A DNA stretch of 64,000 nucleotides from Desulfatitalea tepidiphila (GTDB lineage: Bacteria; Desulfobacterota; Desulfobacteria; Desulfobacterales; Desulfosarcinaceae): assembly GCF_001293685.1 (NCBI RefSeq), contig NZ_BCAG01000001.1, forward strand, positions 124,001 through 188,000, read 5' to 3'. The notes beneath the pieces were generated by a model. That model saw nothing but the letters and a program-made list of their open reading frames with translations, searched no databases and was not told where the DNA came from. Every line of letters starts with the position of its first letter. The first letter of the stretch is position 1. Position numbers and translations under genes: made by a program. Of this stretch, positions 18,679 through 27,678 are shown in pieces.

Positions 18679-20877
18679 ATGTTTTTCGACCGATTGTTGT
18701 ACAGCCTGCCGCCGCTCTTCACCGCGGTGCTGCTGGGCGCAATGGCAGCACACATCGTTCTTGGCCGGCACAAAGGAAAGTCCCACCGCCTGTTTGCCGC
18801 GCTCTGTTTTTTTGGAAGCTTGCTCTACATCGACATGTTGATCAATTTCAATGCACCGTCTGCACGGGTGGCGTTGATGGCCAGCCGCATCGGCCACCTG
18901 TTTCACCCTTTTTTACTTCCATTGTTCATCCACTTCTTCCACCTGTATCTTGGGATGGATCGCCGGCGTCATGTGGTCCCATTCGCCTACGGCTACGCCG
19001 CCCTGGTGGCGGCCTGCGCGCCGTGGGGAGGATGGATCATCGCGGATACCCGTTTTTTCGCTTTCGGTTACTTCGGCCAGGGCGGGCCCTTGTTCATCCT
19101 GATGGGAATCGGCGCCGTTCTTGCCACCGGTTACAACGTCGTCATAATATATCGGGCCATTCGTCGCGAATCGCGCAGTATCTACAAAAACAAACTTCAC
19201 TATCTATTCATCGGCTTCGGCCTGCTGGGGATACTGACCACGCTGAACTGCCTGACCCTCTTCGGTGTGCCGGTCTACCCACCCGGCGCTTTTGGGTTTA
19301 TTCCATTGATCATATTTGCGGCTGGCTTTTTCCGCTACGATCTGCTCGATTCCGGTGTGTTCCTGCGCAAAGGTTTCGTATACCTGACCATGACGATGGT
19401 GTTGGCGGCCGTTTATCTTCTGATGGCTTATGTCTTGCCTTTGCCTGCCATGGAAATTCGATTCAGCGCGGCCCATCTTATGGCCCTTCTGTTTTTGATT
19501 CCCGCGGCCATGGCCTCCGGACCTCTGGCCGGATGGCTCCAACAAGGCATGGATCGCATGCGGCTCAAGGGTTCGTTCGATCATCGCATGACCTTGAACC
19601 ACATCAGCCAGACCATTGCATCTATTCTCGACCGGCAAAAGATCACCCAACTGTTGCAGGGAACCATCATCGACGCCATGCAGGTGACGCATTGCACGCT
19701 CTTTCTCGCCGATCCAGCCGTCAATGGCTATCGTGCGATTGCCGCGGCAGGAGACGGCACAGACCAGTGGCAGGATGCGTTTCTGGCCGAAGAATCCTGT
19801 CTCGTGTCGGCCCTGCAAGGCCGGTCCCTTCCCATTTTAAAGCAAAAACTGCTGGGAGCGGCCCGTGCAGGCAAAACCGTCGGGGTGCTGTCGCAGATGC
19901 GTTGGCTACGTGGAGAGGCCGTTTTCCCTATGTGTTTCAGGGAGCGTTTGAAAGGTTTTCTGGTGCTGGGCGAAAAGCGCAGCGGCCGGATAATTTCCGC
20001 CGAGGACCTGGACCTGCTGTTGCCCTTGTGCCATCAAAGCGCTCTTGCCATTCAAAATGCCCAGGCCTACCAGGCGCTTCGCGAGCTGAATCAGACATTG
20101 GAAGCGCAGGTGGCCGCGCGCACCGAAGCTCTGGAAACCGCCCTTGCGGAAAAAGAGCGTTCCCAGGAACAACTGATCCGCTCCGAAAGCCTGGCCGCGC
20201 TGGGGCAGCTCGTGGCCGGTGTGGCCCATGAACTGAACAATCCGCTCGCCAGCGTGACCAGCCTGCTCCAATCGATTGCCGAGGAGCTGTCCGAGTGGGA
20301 TCGGAACCGACCGCTCGATCCCGATCTGCTGGACGACCTGCATTTCGCCGACAAGGAACTGGCCCGCGCCAAATCCATCATCGCCAGCCTCCTGGGCCTC
20401 TCACGCCAGACGCAGACCTACGAGGAATCGGTGGACATGACGTCGGTGGTCCAGGATGCCCTGCGGGTATTGCACAATCAATACAAGCACCGGCAGATGC
20501 ACATTGAAACCGATCTCGATCCGGAACTGCCCAGGCTGCAGGGCAATTTTGCCCATCTGGGGCAAGTGGCCCTGAACATCATTCAAAATGCGATTCAGGC
20601 GTTGGCGGATCGTGGCGGTCAAGTCTGCTTGCGCACCTGGCACGATGCGGCCGGTGGGCATGTGGTCTTCCAGTGCCGGGACAATGGATCGGGCATCGCG
20701 GCCGCTATCCGCCCAGATGTTTTTAAGCCGTTTTTTACCACCAAACCCGTTGGTCGGGGAACCGGGTTGGGGCTGTACATTTGTCACCAGATCCTTCAAC
20801 GCCATGGGGGCACCATCGCATTGGCGGCTGCCGACCCGCGCGGCACCGTAGTTACGGTTCGCTTGCCCGTTGGGTAA
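18679..20877 (+). CDS. Membrane sensor histidine kinase (7TM N-terminus, GAF, HisKA, HATPase)
   Basis: 732 residues; ATG 18679 follows AAAGGGG. The first ~215 residues contain about seven hydrophobic helices of the histidine-kinase N-terminal 7TM type. A further hydrophobic region precedes a GAF-like domain (~300-450). A short coiled coil (LNQTLEAQVAARTEALETAL) leads to HisKA with the phospho-acceptor His near residue 517 in GVAHELNNPLASV. HATPase motifs are complete: NIIQNAIQAL, DNGSGI, FKPFFTTK and GRGTGLGLYI. No partner regulator is adjacent, so its target is unknown. Confidence 0.9.
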   Translation: MFFDRLLYSLPPLFTAVLLGAMAAHIVLGRHKGKSHRLFAALCFFGSLLYIDMLINFNAPSARVALMASRIGHLFHPFLLPLFIHFFHLYLGMDRRRHVVPFAYGYAALVAACAPWGGWIIADTRFFAFGYFGQGGPLFILMGIGAVLATGYNVVIIYRAIRRESRSIYKNKLHYLFIGFGLLGILTTLNCLTLFGVPVYPPGAFGFIPLIIFAAGFFRYDLLDSGVFLRKGFVYLTMTMVLAAVYLLMAYVLPLPAMEIRFSAAHLMALLFLIPAAMASGPLAGWLQQGMDRMRLKGSFDHRMTLNHISQTIASILDRQKITQLLQGTIIDAMQVTHCTLFLADPAVNGYRAIAAAGDGTDQWQDAFLAEESCLVSALQGRSLPILKQKLLGAARAGKTVGVLSQMRWLRGEAVFPMCFRERLKGFLVLGEKRSGRIISAEDLDLLLPLCHQSALAIQNAQAYQALRELNQTLEAQVAARTEALETALAEKERSQEQLIRSESLAALGQLVAGVAHELNNPLASVTSLLQSIAEELSEWDRNRPLDPDLLDDLHFADKELARAKSIIASLLGLSRQTQTYEESVDMTSVVQDALRVLHNQYKHRQMHIETDLDPELPRLQGNFAHLGQVALNIIQNAIQALADRGGQVCLRTWHDAAGGHVVFQCRDNGSGIAAAIRPDVFKPFFTTKPVGRGTGLGLYICHQILQRHGGTIALAAADPRGTVVTVRLPVG

Positions 20878-20915
20878 ATGACGGAATACGGGGGTGAGGC
20901 ATTACGCGTTTGGAA

Positions 20916-21238
20916 ATGCCTTTGCAGCAATTCTAACTGAATGTGATTCACCTTGAAGGGCATGCATTACAGAAGGCGTTTGATAAAAAATTCGCACGTC
21001 AACGGTTGAGGCAGGCCCGGGTGGGGCAGGTTGCCAGGGCCACGTGAGCCTGCGCTCTTAGAGCCAGTTAAATGCAAACGGCGGACAAGCGGCCCAGACT
21101 GTTTGAGCGCAGCGAGTTTCCGGGTCGCCCGCCGTGCATTTTACCGGCACTTGACCGCTTGGCGTGTGGCATCGGCCACCTGTCCCACCCGGGCCGGAGT
21201 TGGTGAATGGCATTCAGTTAGAATCCTTCATGCCTTTG
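20916..21238 (-). repeat. MITE-like repeat element, copy 3, full length with perfect 9-bp target-site duplication
   Basis: The element is 20925-21229 (305 bp), inverted relative to copy 2. The left end as written starts CAGCAATTCTAACTGAATG; the right end reads as its imperfect reverse complement (22 of 28 positions). The 9-bp direct repeat ATGCCTTTG flanks it exactly at 20916-20924 and 21230-21238. The central hairpin and the TGTGGCATCGGCCAC segment are conserved. It separates the 7TM kinase from the FmdB/Fur-FeoA run and sits just upstream of that run's promoter region. Confidence 0.9.
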
Positions 21239-21263
21239 ACCACGGCTTGACAAGCCCCGGTTA

Positions 21264-21294
21264 TTGATAATAGAAAGAAAAGTTCTAATTATCA
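21264..21294 (+). promoter_or_regulatory. Fur-box-like inverted repeat upstream of fmdB/fur-feoA
   Basis: TTGATAATAGAA at 21264-21275 and TTCTAATTATCA at 21283-21294 form an AT-rich inverted repeat with a GATAAT core like that of Fur boxes. A TTGACA hexamer lies just upstream at 21247-21252, although no -10 hexamer at normal spacing is obvious. The site is 20 bases before the FmdB-like ATG and ~330 bases before the Fur-FeoA gene, so feedback control by the Fur-FeoA protein is plausible. The recognition helix of that protein is divergent, which weakens the inference. Confidence 0.4.
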
Positions 21295-21314
21295 CGATGG
21301 TAAAAGGAGCAGAA

Positions 21315-21566
21315 ATGCCGATATATGAATTCAAGTGTCTGAAGTGTGAAACCTTCATGGAAGTGCTGGTCATGGGGACGGGTGAGGAAAAGGTGCCCAT
21401 GCGTTGTAAGAAGTGTGGCTCGGAGGAACTGGAGCGTGTCATCAGCGCGACCAATTTCAGCGTGGGTGCAGGGGGAAACGGCGCCAAGTCAGGCCCGTCC
21501 GCCATTTCGCGTACCTGCTCCAGCGGATCGTGCACCACTTGGAATTTGCCTGGACACAGCAAATAG
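21315..21566 (+). CDS. FmdB-family zinc ribbon protein
   Basis: 83 residues from ATG 21315, preceded by AAAGGAG. The N-terminus MPIYEFKCLKC is the FmdB hallmark, and a second CKKCG pair completes a four-cysteine zinc ribbon. The C-terminal tail is Gly/Ser-rich with an extra CSSGSC pair. FmdB-type proteins are small putative regulators or metal-binding proteins of unproven function. The first gene of a same-strand run with the Fur-FeoA fusion, 54 bases upstream of it. Confidence 0.85.
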   Translation: MPIYEFKCLKCETFMEVLVMGTGEEKVPMRCKKCGSEELERVISATNFSVGAGGNGAKSGPSAISRTCSSGSCTTWNLPGHSK

Positions 21567-21620
21567 TTCAGCTTTGAGCGATGCGGATCTCACATGCTAC
21601 CCTGAAGAGGTCGTCCGGTA

Positions 21621-22340
21621 ATGACGTCAGTGGCCATCCATAAACGGGAGAAGGAACAATTCATCAAGCTGTTCAAGGGCGATCGTATCGATCGCTTCGA
21701 GGATCGTTTGGCTGTTTTGGAAGTTTTTTTGAACATCGAAAAGCATGTGACGGCCCAGGAGTTGACGCAGGCCGTGCACACGGCGGGCCATCACCTGGAG
21801 GAGACGTTCGTTCAGGAAACCATCGAGATGATGTGCCACTACGGCTTTGCCCAGGCCAGCCGGTTCGACAACGGGCAGGTGCGATACGAGCACCGTCATC
21901 TCGGGCAGCACCACGATCACCTGGTTTGCACCAAATGCCGAAAAATCATCGAGTTCGAGAACGATGCCATCGAAAATCTGCAGGAGCAGATCGCCTCGAC
22001 CTATGGCTTCCATATGTTGCAGCACAAAATGGAGCTTTACGGGATCTGCCGGGAATGCCTGGCGCGCCGTGAGGATCTTCTGTCCCTCGACGCCGCCCGC
22101 CCCGGTGAGCGATTGAAGGTGGTGGCCTTCAGGGGCGGCGGCCGTTTGAAAATGCGCTTGTTGACCATGGGGTTGCGTATCGGAGACGAGATCGAGGTGA
22201 TCACCAACATCAACCGAGGACAAGTCGTGATTGCCTCAGACTTCAATCGACTGGTCCTCGGGCAGGGGTTGGCGAGCAAAATCATGGTGTCAGCCTTGAC
22301 CCGTGAAGAGAGGCCGGGCAGCTTAAAGGTCCAGCCCTGA
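21621..22340 (+). CDS. Fur-FeoA fusion: Fur-family regulator with C-terminal FeoA domain
   Basis: 239 residues. Residues ~20-150 are Fur-like: a winged-helix region, then a metal-binding dimerisation domain with the GQHHDHLVC segment and two CxxC pairs at C103/C106 and C143/C146. Residues ~155-228 are a FeoA/SH3-like domain (LKVVAFRGGGRLKMRLLTMG, then IGDEIEV and NRLVLG). The helix that normally contains TVYRTL in Fur is instead EETFVQETIEMM, so DNA specificity probably differs from that of E. coli Fur. The N-terminal ~20 residues are an extension. By analogy with DtxR regulators, which carry an SH3/FeoA-like third domain, the fusion may couple metal sensing to DNA binding. Metal and targets are not determined. 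Confidence 0.82.
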   Translation: MTSVAIHKREKEQFIKLFKGDRIDRFEDRLAVLEVFLNIEKHVTAQELTQAVHTAGHHLEETFVQETIEMMCHYGFAQASRFDNGQVRYEHRHLGQHHDHLVCTKCRKIIEFENDAIENLQEQIASTYGFHMLQHKMELYGICRECLARREDLLSLDAARPGERLKVVAFRGGGRLKMRLLTMGLRIGDEIEVITNINRGQVVIASDFNRLVLGQGLASKIMVSALTREERPGSLKVQP

Positions 22341-22375
22341 GCAATACGTGATGGGAGATAACGATTGGATTTACA

Positions 22376-22822
22376 ATGAGATTAGCGCACATCACAAAAG
22401 TCGTGTTGATCGGCATGTGGGTCGCCCTGGCGGTAGGGCAGGCTGCAGCGGCCGAGCGCATGGCCGCCAAGGAAGACATCGTCAACATCCGATCCGGTCC
22501 GGGGACCAACCATGACACTTTATGGCAAATCGAAAAATATCATCCGGTATTGATTGTTGAAAAAAAAGGCGAATGGTACCGATTCAAGGACTTCGAAGGG
22601 GATCAGGGGTGGATCCATGCCGCCTTGCTCGATCAGACACCCACGGTGATCGTTCGCGTATCCCGCTGCAATGTGCGTTCGGGTCCGGGGACGAACCATG
22701 GCATCGCCTTCATCGTGGATCGCGGAATCCCCTTCAAAGTGTTGCAAAAGAAGGACCGCTGGTTGGAAATCCAACACGCGGATGGAGACAAAGGATGGGT
22801 ACTGGAGACGCTGGTATGGTGA
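22376..22822 (+). CDS. Exported protein with two bacterial SH3 domains
   Basis: 148 residues with a signal peptide ending AAA-ER near residue 25. Two SH3b repeats follow, each beginning with the typical VNIRSGPGTNHDTLW or CNVRSGPGTNHGIAF motif and ending in a GWI/GWV tryptophan motif. Such domains usually bind peptidoglycan or protein partners in the periplasm. No catalytic domain is attached. The gene overlaps the following PfkB gene by seven bases, suggesting translational coupling. Confidence 0.82.
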   Translation: MRLAHITKVVLIGMWVALAVGQAAAAERMAAKEDIVNIRSGPGTNHDTLWQIEKYHPVLIVEKKGEWYRFKDFEGDQGWIHAALLDQTPTVIVRVSRCNVRSGPGTNHGIAFIVDRGIPFKVLQKKDRWLEIQHADGDKGWVLETLVW

Positions 22823-23829
22823 ACATGACCCGGATTTACGACCGCTTGAATCCGGAAAGACGGAAGGTGACCGGTGTGGGTTCGGCCCTGGTGGACATTT
22901 TGGCCCGCGAAGATGATGCCTTTCTACAGCGGGTGGGCGCCATCAAGGGCGGCATGACCTATGTGGACAGGGAGTTTATCGATCGGACCGTCCAGCAGGC
23001 GAGCAATCCGCCGCAAATCGTTCCCGGGGGATCGGCGTGCAATACGGTGGTGGGTATCGGCCGCCTGGGCGGGCACGCTCAATTCGTGGGAAAGTGCGGC
23101 AACGGCCCCATGGGCCGGTTGTTCCGTGACGATTTGACCAGACAAGGCGTCCACTCTTTTTTGTTGAATTCCGATTCCCCCACCGGCCGGGTGCTTTCCA
23201 TCGTCTCACCGGATGCTCAAAGGTCCATGTTTACCTATCTGGGGGCTTCCGCCGAAGCGCGGCCCGAGGAGATGACCCCGGCCTGTTTCGAGGAGGCGGC
23301 CATCGTGCATATCGAAGGCTATCTGCTCTTCAATCGGGACTTGATCCGGGCCGCGTTGAAAGCGGCCCGCGATGCCGGAGCGCTGATTTCTCTCGATCTG
23401 GCCAGCTTCAACGTGGTCGAAGAGGCCAGGGATATTCTGCCTGAGTTGATCGCGGAGTATGTGGACATCTTACTGGCCAATGAGGATGAGTCCCATGCCT
23501 ACACCGGAACCCGGGACGAATCGAAGGCGATATCCATCCTGGCGTCCCAAGTACCGCTGGCCGTATTGAAACTCGGCGCCCGGGGGAGCCTGATCGGCAC
23601 GAACGGCGATGTTCTGGCTGTCAGCGCTTTGGGAAACGGCGAAGCCCAGGATACGACGGGTGCCGGTGATTTGTGGGCATCCGGTTTTCTGTACGGTCTG
23701 GTGAACCGGATGCCGCTCGATCGCTGTGGACGGTTGGCATCGCTTTGTGGCTATGAGGTGTGCCAGGTCGTAGGGGCAAATATTCCGGAAACGCGCTGGA
23801 CGGCGATCCGAAAACAGATGGAGGGCTAA
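22816..23829 (+). CDS. PfkB-family carbohydrate/nucleoside kinase
   Basis: 337 residues from ATG 22816, which overlaps the stop of the SH3 gene; ATG 22825 is an alternative. The N-terminal GSALVDIL region, the PGGSACNTVVGIGRLGG glycine motif, and the C-terminal DTTGAGDLWASGF motif (catalytic Asp near 285) define the ribokinase/PfkB fold. The layout is closest to adenosine-kinase-like sugar kinases of Gram-negative bacteria. The substrate cannot be fixed from sequence. The stop overlaps the ATG of the next gene (TAATG). Confidence 0.85.
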   Translation: MVNMTRIYDRLNPERRKVTGVGSALVDILAREDDAFLQRVGAIKGGMTYVDREFIDRTVQQASNPPQIVPGGSACNTVVGIGRLGGHAQFVGKCGNGPMGRLFRDDLTRQGVHSFLLNSDSPTGRVLSIVSPDAQRSMFTYLGASAEARPEEMTPACFEEAAIVHIEGYLLFNRDLIRAALKAARDAGALISLDLASFNVVEEARDILPELIAEYVDILLANEDESHAYTGTRDESKAISILASQVPLAVLKLGARGSLIGTNGDVLAVSALGNGEAQDTTGAGDLWASGFLYGLVNRMPLDRCGRLASLCGYEVCQVVGANIPETRWTAIRKQMEG

Positions 23830-24536
23830 TGGCCGGGAAAAAGATCACGCGCAAGGAACTTGTCAAAAAACCCGATGAATTTTTGACGCTGACCGGCAAG
23901 GTCGTGCAGTGGGCCAGGGCCAATGCCAAGCCCCTGGCTTACGGCATCGGCGCCTTTTTCGTTTTTCTCATCCTCGTGGCCGGATATCGATTGTATTCCG
24001 AAAACCGAGAGCGAGCCGCTGCGGCCCTGCTGAGCCGGGGCATGACCGCCTATGCGGAGGCCGTCAAGGCGGGCAATTCACCGGCCGAGGCCCTTGCCGC
24101 GGCCGAGCCTGAATTGCAGCGGCTGGTGGATGGTTACGGCCGTTATGACGCCGGTCGCCTGGCAGGTGTTTTTTTGGCCCACATCAGTTTGTCTGCAAAC
24201 ATGCCGGATCAAGCCATCGCGCTTTACAGCGAGGCTCTCGATCGGCTCGAGGGACATTCGAGTCTGGGCAACACGATCCTTAACGGGTTGGCCATGGCTT
24301 ACCTGCAAAAGGGAGACGCGTCCGCTGCGATCGAGGCCTTTGAAAAGGTCCTGGCCAGCGGCAGCACCGTACTCAAAGACAACGCCCTCTTCCAGTTGGG
24401 ACAGTTGTATCGGACCAGCGGGGACGGGGCGAAAAGCAGGCAAACCTTCGAACGGCTGGCGGCCGATTTTCCGAATTCCATTTATGTCGATATCGCCCGT
24501 GAAACCGCCGCAGCAACTGAAAAAATTGCGGGATAA
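23829..24536 (+). CDS. Membrane-anchored TPR protein (YfgM-like)
   Basis: 235 residues. A charged N-terminus is followed by one transmembrane helix (residues ~38-56, AYGIGAFFVFLILVAGYRLY) and a periplasmic region of TPR-like helices (for example ALFQLGQLYRTSGD). This layout matches YfgM/TPR_21 proteins, which associate with the Sec translocon and periplasmic chaperones; the assignment rests on topology and repeat type. The start overlaps the kinase stop, so it belongs to the same transcript. It faces the minus-strand regulator gene, 45 bases away, with no clear terminator hairpin between them. Confidence 0.72.
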   Translation: MAGKKITRKELVKKPDEFLTLTGKVVQWARANAKPLAYGIGAFFVFLILVAGYRLYSENRERAAAALLSRGMTAYAEAVKAGNSPAEALAAAEPELQRLVDGYGRYDAGRLAGVFLAHISLSANMPDQAIALYSEALDRLEGHSSLGNTILNGLAMAYLQKGDASAAIEAFEKVLASGSTVLKDNALFQLGQLYRTSGDGAKSRQTFERLAADFPNSIYVDIARETAAATEKIAG

Positions 24537-24581
24537 GCCGTTTTTTACGGCGTCGTCCGGCGATGACTTTTTGCATGGCCA

Positions 24582-25982
24582 TCACTCTTCGGGCTGGATG
24601 AACTCCGCCACATCGATCCCGTATTTCTTCAGCTTCTGATTCAGACCGCTTTTGCCGATGCCCAGAAGAGACGCCGCATGGGACTGGACATATCCGGCCT
24701 GTTGAAGCGCCTGCAGGATCATCTGCTTTTCCACATGGGCCAGCGTTTCGTAAAGGGTGGCTTTGGGGGAGAGGCCCTCAAGATTGAGTTTGTTGTTCTG
24801 GGTTACATTATTCCTGAAGTCCAGGGGCAAGTCATCGACGGTGATCGTCTCCCCGGCGCACATGACCATGGCGCGCTCGATGACATTTTCGAGTTCCCGC
24901 ACATTGCCCGGCCAGCCATATTGGTAAAAGAGGCGTTCGACCTCCTTTTCCAGCCGTGTGACCGGTTTTTCATCTGGTCGTTCTTCCGCATATTTGGCTA
25001 TAAAATGGGCCGTCAGCGGGCGGATGTCCTCCAGCCGGTCGCGCAGGGGCGGCAGGACGATATGGACGACATTGAGGCGGTAAAAAAGGTCCTCCCGGAA
25101 ACGTCCCTTGGCGATTTCGTCTCTCAGGGATTTGTTGGTCGCGGCAATGAGCCGGATATTGACCGAAATGGGACGAATGCCGCCCACCCTCTCAAAGACC
25201 TTCTCCTGTAGCACGCGCAGTAACTTGACCTGCAGCGAAGAAGAAAGTTCCCCGATTTCATCCAAGAACAGGGTGCCCTGGTCGGCCAGCTCGAAACGTC
25301 CCTTTTTCATGGAGACCGCGCCGGTGAAGGCCCCCTTTTCATGGCCGAAGAGCTCGCTTTCCAGCAGACTCTCGGCCAGCGCCGAGCAGTTGACCGCCAC
25401 AAAGGGCTGATTGCGGCGCGGGCTGTTGAAGTGGATCGATTTGGCCACCAACTCCTTGCCGGTGCCGCTTGGCCCTTCGATGAGTACCGTGGCCGTGGCC
25501 GGCGCCACCTTGCGAATGGTTTCGAAGATATCCTGCATGGCCTTGCTCTTGCCGATCAGGTTGCCGAAGCTGTAAAGGTTCTCCACGGCGCTGCGCAACT
25601 GCCGATTTTCCTTGACCACCCGATACATGGCAATGGCTTTGTTGACATAGAGAATCAGCTGTTCGTTGTCAAAAGGCTTGAGGATGTAGCTGTAGGCCCC
25701 TTTCTGCATGGCTTCCACCGCTTTTTCGACGGTTCCGTAAGCGGTCATCATGATGACCGGCAGCTCCGCATCGATGGTTTTAATCTTCTGGAGCAGCTCG
25801 ATGCCGTCCATCTTGGGCATTTTCATGTCGGTAAGGACGAGGTCCACATCGGAGTGTTCCAGAACCGCCAGGGCCTCGTGGCCGCTATTGGCCGTCAGCG
25901 TTTCAAAACCCTCCTCCTGCAATACCGCGCTGAGTACCAGCGGATAGTTTTTTTCATCATCGACGATGAGAATCGTGTCCAT
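24582..25982 (-). CDS. Sigma-54-dependent response regulator, NtrC/PilR type
   Basis: 466 residues. The receiver domain is 1-120 with the phospho-acceptor D52 (LTDMKMP) and Lys in YILKPF. The AAA+ domain has Walker A GPSGTGKE, the sigma-54-contacting loop GAFTGA, and Walker B FLDEIGEL. The C-terminus is a Fis-type helix-turn-helix (SHAASLLGIGKSGLNQKL). This architecture activates sigma-54 promoters on phosphorylation. The kinase gene lies four bases upstream in the same operon. Its position divergent to pilMNOPQ suggests a PilR-like role, but this is context only. Confidence 0.93.
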   Translation of the reverse strand: MDTILIVDDEKNYPLVLSAVLQEEGFETLTANSGHEALAVLEHSDVDLVLTDMKMPKMDGIELLQKIKTIDAELPVIMMTAYGTVEKAVEAMQKGAYSYILKPFDNEQLILYVNKAIAMYRVVKENRQLRSAVENLYSFGNLIGKSKAMQDIFETIRKVAPATATVLIEGPSGTGKELVAKSIHFNSPRRNQPFVAVNCSALAESLLESELFGHEKGAFTGAVSMKKGRFELADQGTLFLDEIGELSSSLQVKLLRVLQEKVFERVGGIRPISVNIRLIAATNKSLRDEIAKGRFREDLFYRLNVVHIVLPPLRDRLEDIRPLTAHFIAKYAEERPDEKPVTRLEKEVERLFYQYGWPGNVRELENVIERAMVMCAGETITVDDLPLDFRNNVTQNNKLNLEGLSPKATLYETLAHVEKQMILQALQQAGYVQSHAASLLGIGKSGLNQKLKKYGIDVAEFIQPEE

Positions 25983-25986
25983 ATCG

Positions 25987-27441
25987 CTATCCCTCTTCTA
26001 TAGGCAGCCGGATCGTCACACGCGCGCCGCCCTCCGGACGGTTTTCGATGCGCACCGCCCCCTGGTGGGCCTCGATGATGTTTTTGACGATGCCCAATCC
26101 CAGTCCGGTTCCCTTATCCTTGGTGGTGAAAAAGGGGTCCCAGATTTTTTCCATGTCCGTATCCGAGATCCCTGCGCCCTGGTCTTCGACGGCGATCCAG
26201 AGGCTGTTGTTCGCCGATTTGGCTTTCACCGTGATGTCGCCGCCGTCGGGCATGGACTGCATGGCATTGATGAAAACATTTAAAAAGGCCTGATGGAGCA
26301 TGTCCGCATCGGCCATGATGATCGGCAGTTCACCTTCGAAATTGGCATGGATATGGAAGCCGTCGGCTTGTGCCTGGGTTTCCAGAAGGCGAATATTTTT
26401 ATCAATCACATCTTCGATGCGGCAGGCAAAGCGATTGGGGTTTTTGGGTTTGGCAAAGTTCAAAAAGTCGGTGATGATATGGTTCAGGCGCGTCGATTCT
26501 TCGATGATGATGTTGGGGATCTGGATCATCGGATCGGTGGCGGGTATTTTTTTTCGCAGCAATTCCGCAGAACTACTGATGATTCCGAGCGGATTGCGGA
26601 TCTCGTGGGACACCCCGGCCACCATTTCACCCAGCGACGAGAGATGCTTGGCGCGGCTGAGCTGTTCTTTGAGCTTGAGTTGCTCCTGGGCTCTTTTCTG
26701 GATGATCCCCTCGCCGCGTTTGACCACGAAGATCATGACCAGAAAGAGGATGATCATCACAACGCTGATGGTGATCATGGTCATGATCTGGTAGCGAAAT
26801 ATCTCTTTATAATCGTTGGAAAGATCCTGGACGATCTCCACCACCCCCAGCACCTCGCCCGCCACCGGGCTGAGGGGTTTTTCCATGCGCAAGGCGGCGA
26901 AAGTGATGATTTTAATCTCTTCGGGCAGCCCGAAAAACAGCTCCCAGAAGCTGCCTTTTTGAATCAGCCTGGAGGTCGGCCGCCCTTCCAGGGCGTTCTG
27001 GTGGCTCGTGCCGCCGAGATTTTCGAGTCCGATCAACTCCTTGGAAAAGCTGTAAGCGATGACATCGCGGACGCCGTAGATGTTGACCATATCCACCTTG
27101 AAACTGTGCAGGGTGCTGCGCACCACGCTGTCCATGCGCTCGTACTGGTCCTTGTGTCGCAATTCGATCTTCCCGAACTTGATGCCCACCGGCAGAATGA
27201 ATTGCATGAAGACCTGGTGGTTGAGATTTTCAATGAGTAAAAGGGCATAGGCTTCGCTCTTGGAGAATTGCATGGTGCGAATCCAATGCGTGTTGAGGAT
27301 GGAAAGAATGATTGTGCCGAAGAAAATCAGGACCAGGCTCGAAAGCGAAAAATATTTCACCAGTCGAAAAGGCTTGGCGCGTTCGGACGAGGGGGGCGGT
27401 GATGCCGCCGGCAGCTTCAGTTCATTTAAAAAGGGTCGCAT
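25987..27441 (-). CDS. Membrane sensor histidine kinase, partner of the NtrC/PilR-type regulator
   Basis: 484 residues. Two transmembrane helices (~30-50 and ~235-260) bracket a periplasmic sensor region of ~180 residues. The cytoplasmic part has a coiled coil, HisKA with GVSHEIRNPLGIISS, and HATPase_c with NAMQSMPDGG, DQGAGI, FFTTK and GTGLGL. It is translated just before the regulator gene and forms a two-component pair with it. Unlike classical PilS, which has six helices and a PAS domain, this sensor has a periplasmic domain and no PAS, so the signal is probably different. Confidence 0.9.
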   Translation of the reverse strand: MRPFLNELKLPAASPPPSSERAKPFRLVKYFSLSSLVLIFFGTIILSILNTHWIRTMQFSKSEAYALLLIENLNHQVFMQFILPVGIKFGKIELRHKDQYERMDSVVRSTLHSFKVDMVNIYGVRDVIAYSFSKELIGLENLGGTSHQNALEGRPTSRLIQKGSFWELFFGLPEEIKIITFAALRMEKPLSPVAGEVLGVVEIVQDLSNDYKEIFRYQIMTMITISVVMIILFLVMIFVVKRGEGIIQKRAQEQLKLKEQLSRAKHLSSLGEMVAGVSHEIRNPLGIISSSAELLRKKIPATDPMIQIPNIIIEESTRLNHIITDFLNFAKPKNPNRFACRIEDVIDKNIRLLETQAQADGFHIHANFEGELPIIMADADMLHQAFLNVFINAMQSMPDGGDITVKAKSANNSLWIAVEDQGAGISDTDMEKIWDPFFTTKDKGTGLGLGIVKNIIEAHQGAVRIENRPEGGARVTIRLPIEEG

Positions 27442-27678
27442 ATACCTCTATGGCTGGCACACGGTCTTGCGAGCAGGACGGTGCCGGTCGCGATAGCGAT
27501 GGACGACGCGTCCCCTTTGTTGACGCTCGGCCCACGTGACCGTCCAATTGTTGACCTTCATGGCGACACGGTATTGTTATACGATTCTATACGCCTGTGA
27601 CATCTATTTATATATAACTTAGGGATCTTTGGGGCATCACATGCGATTTGTTCACGTTATTCATGCTTTTCTTCAAAA

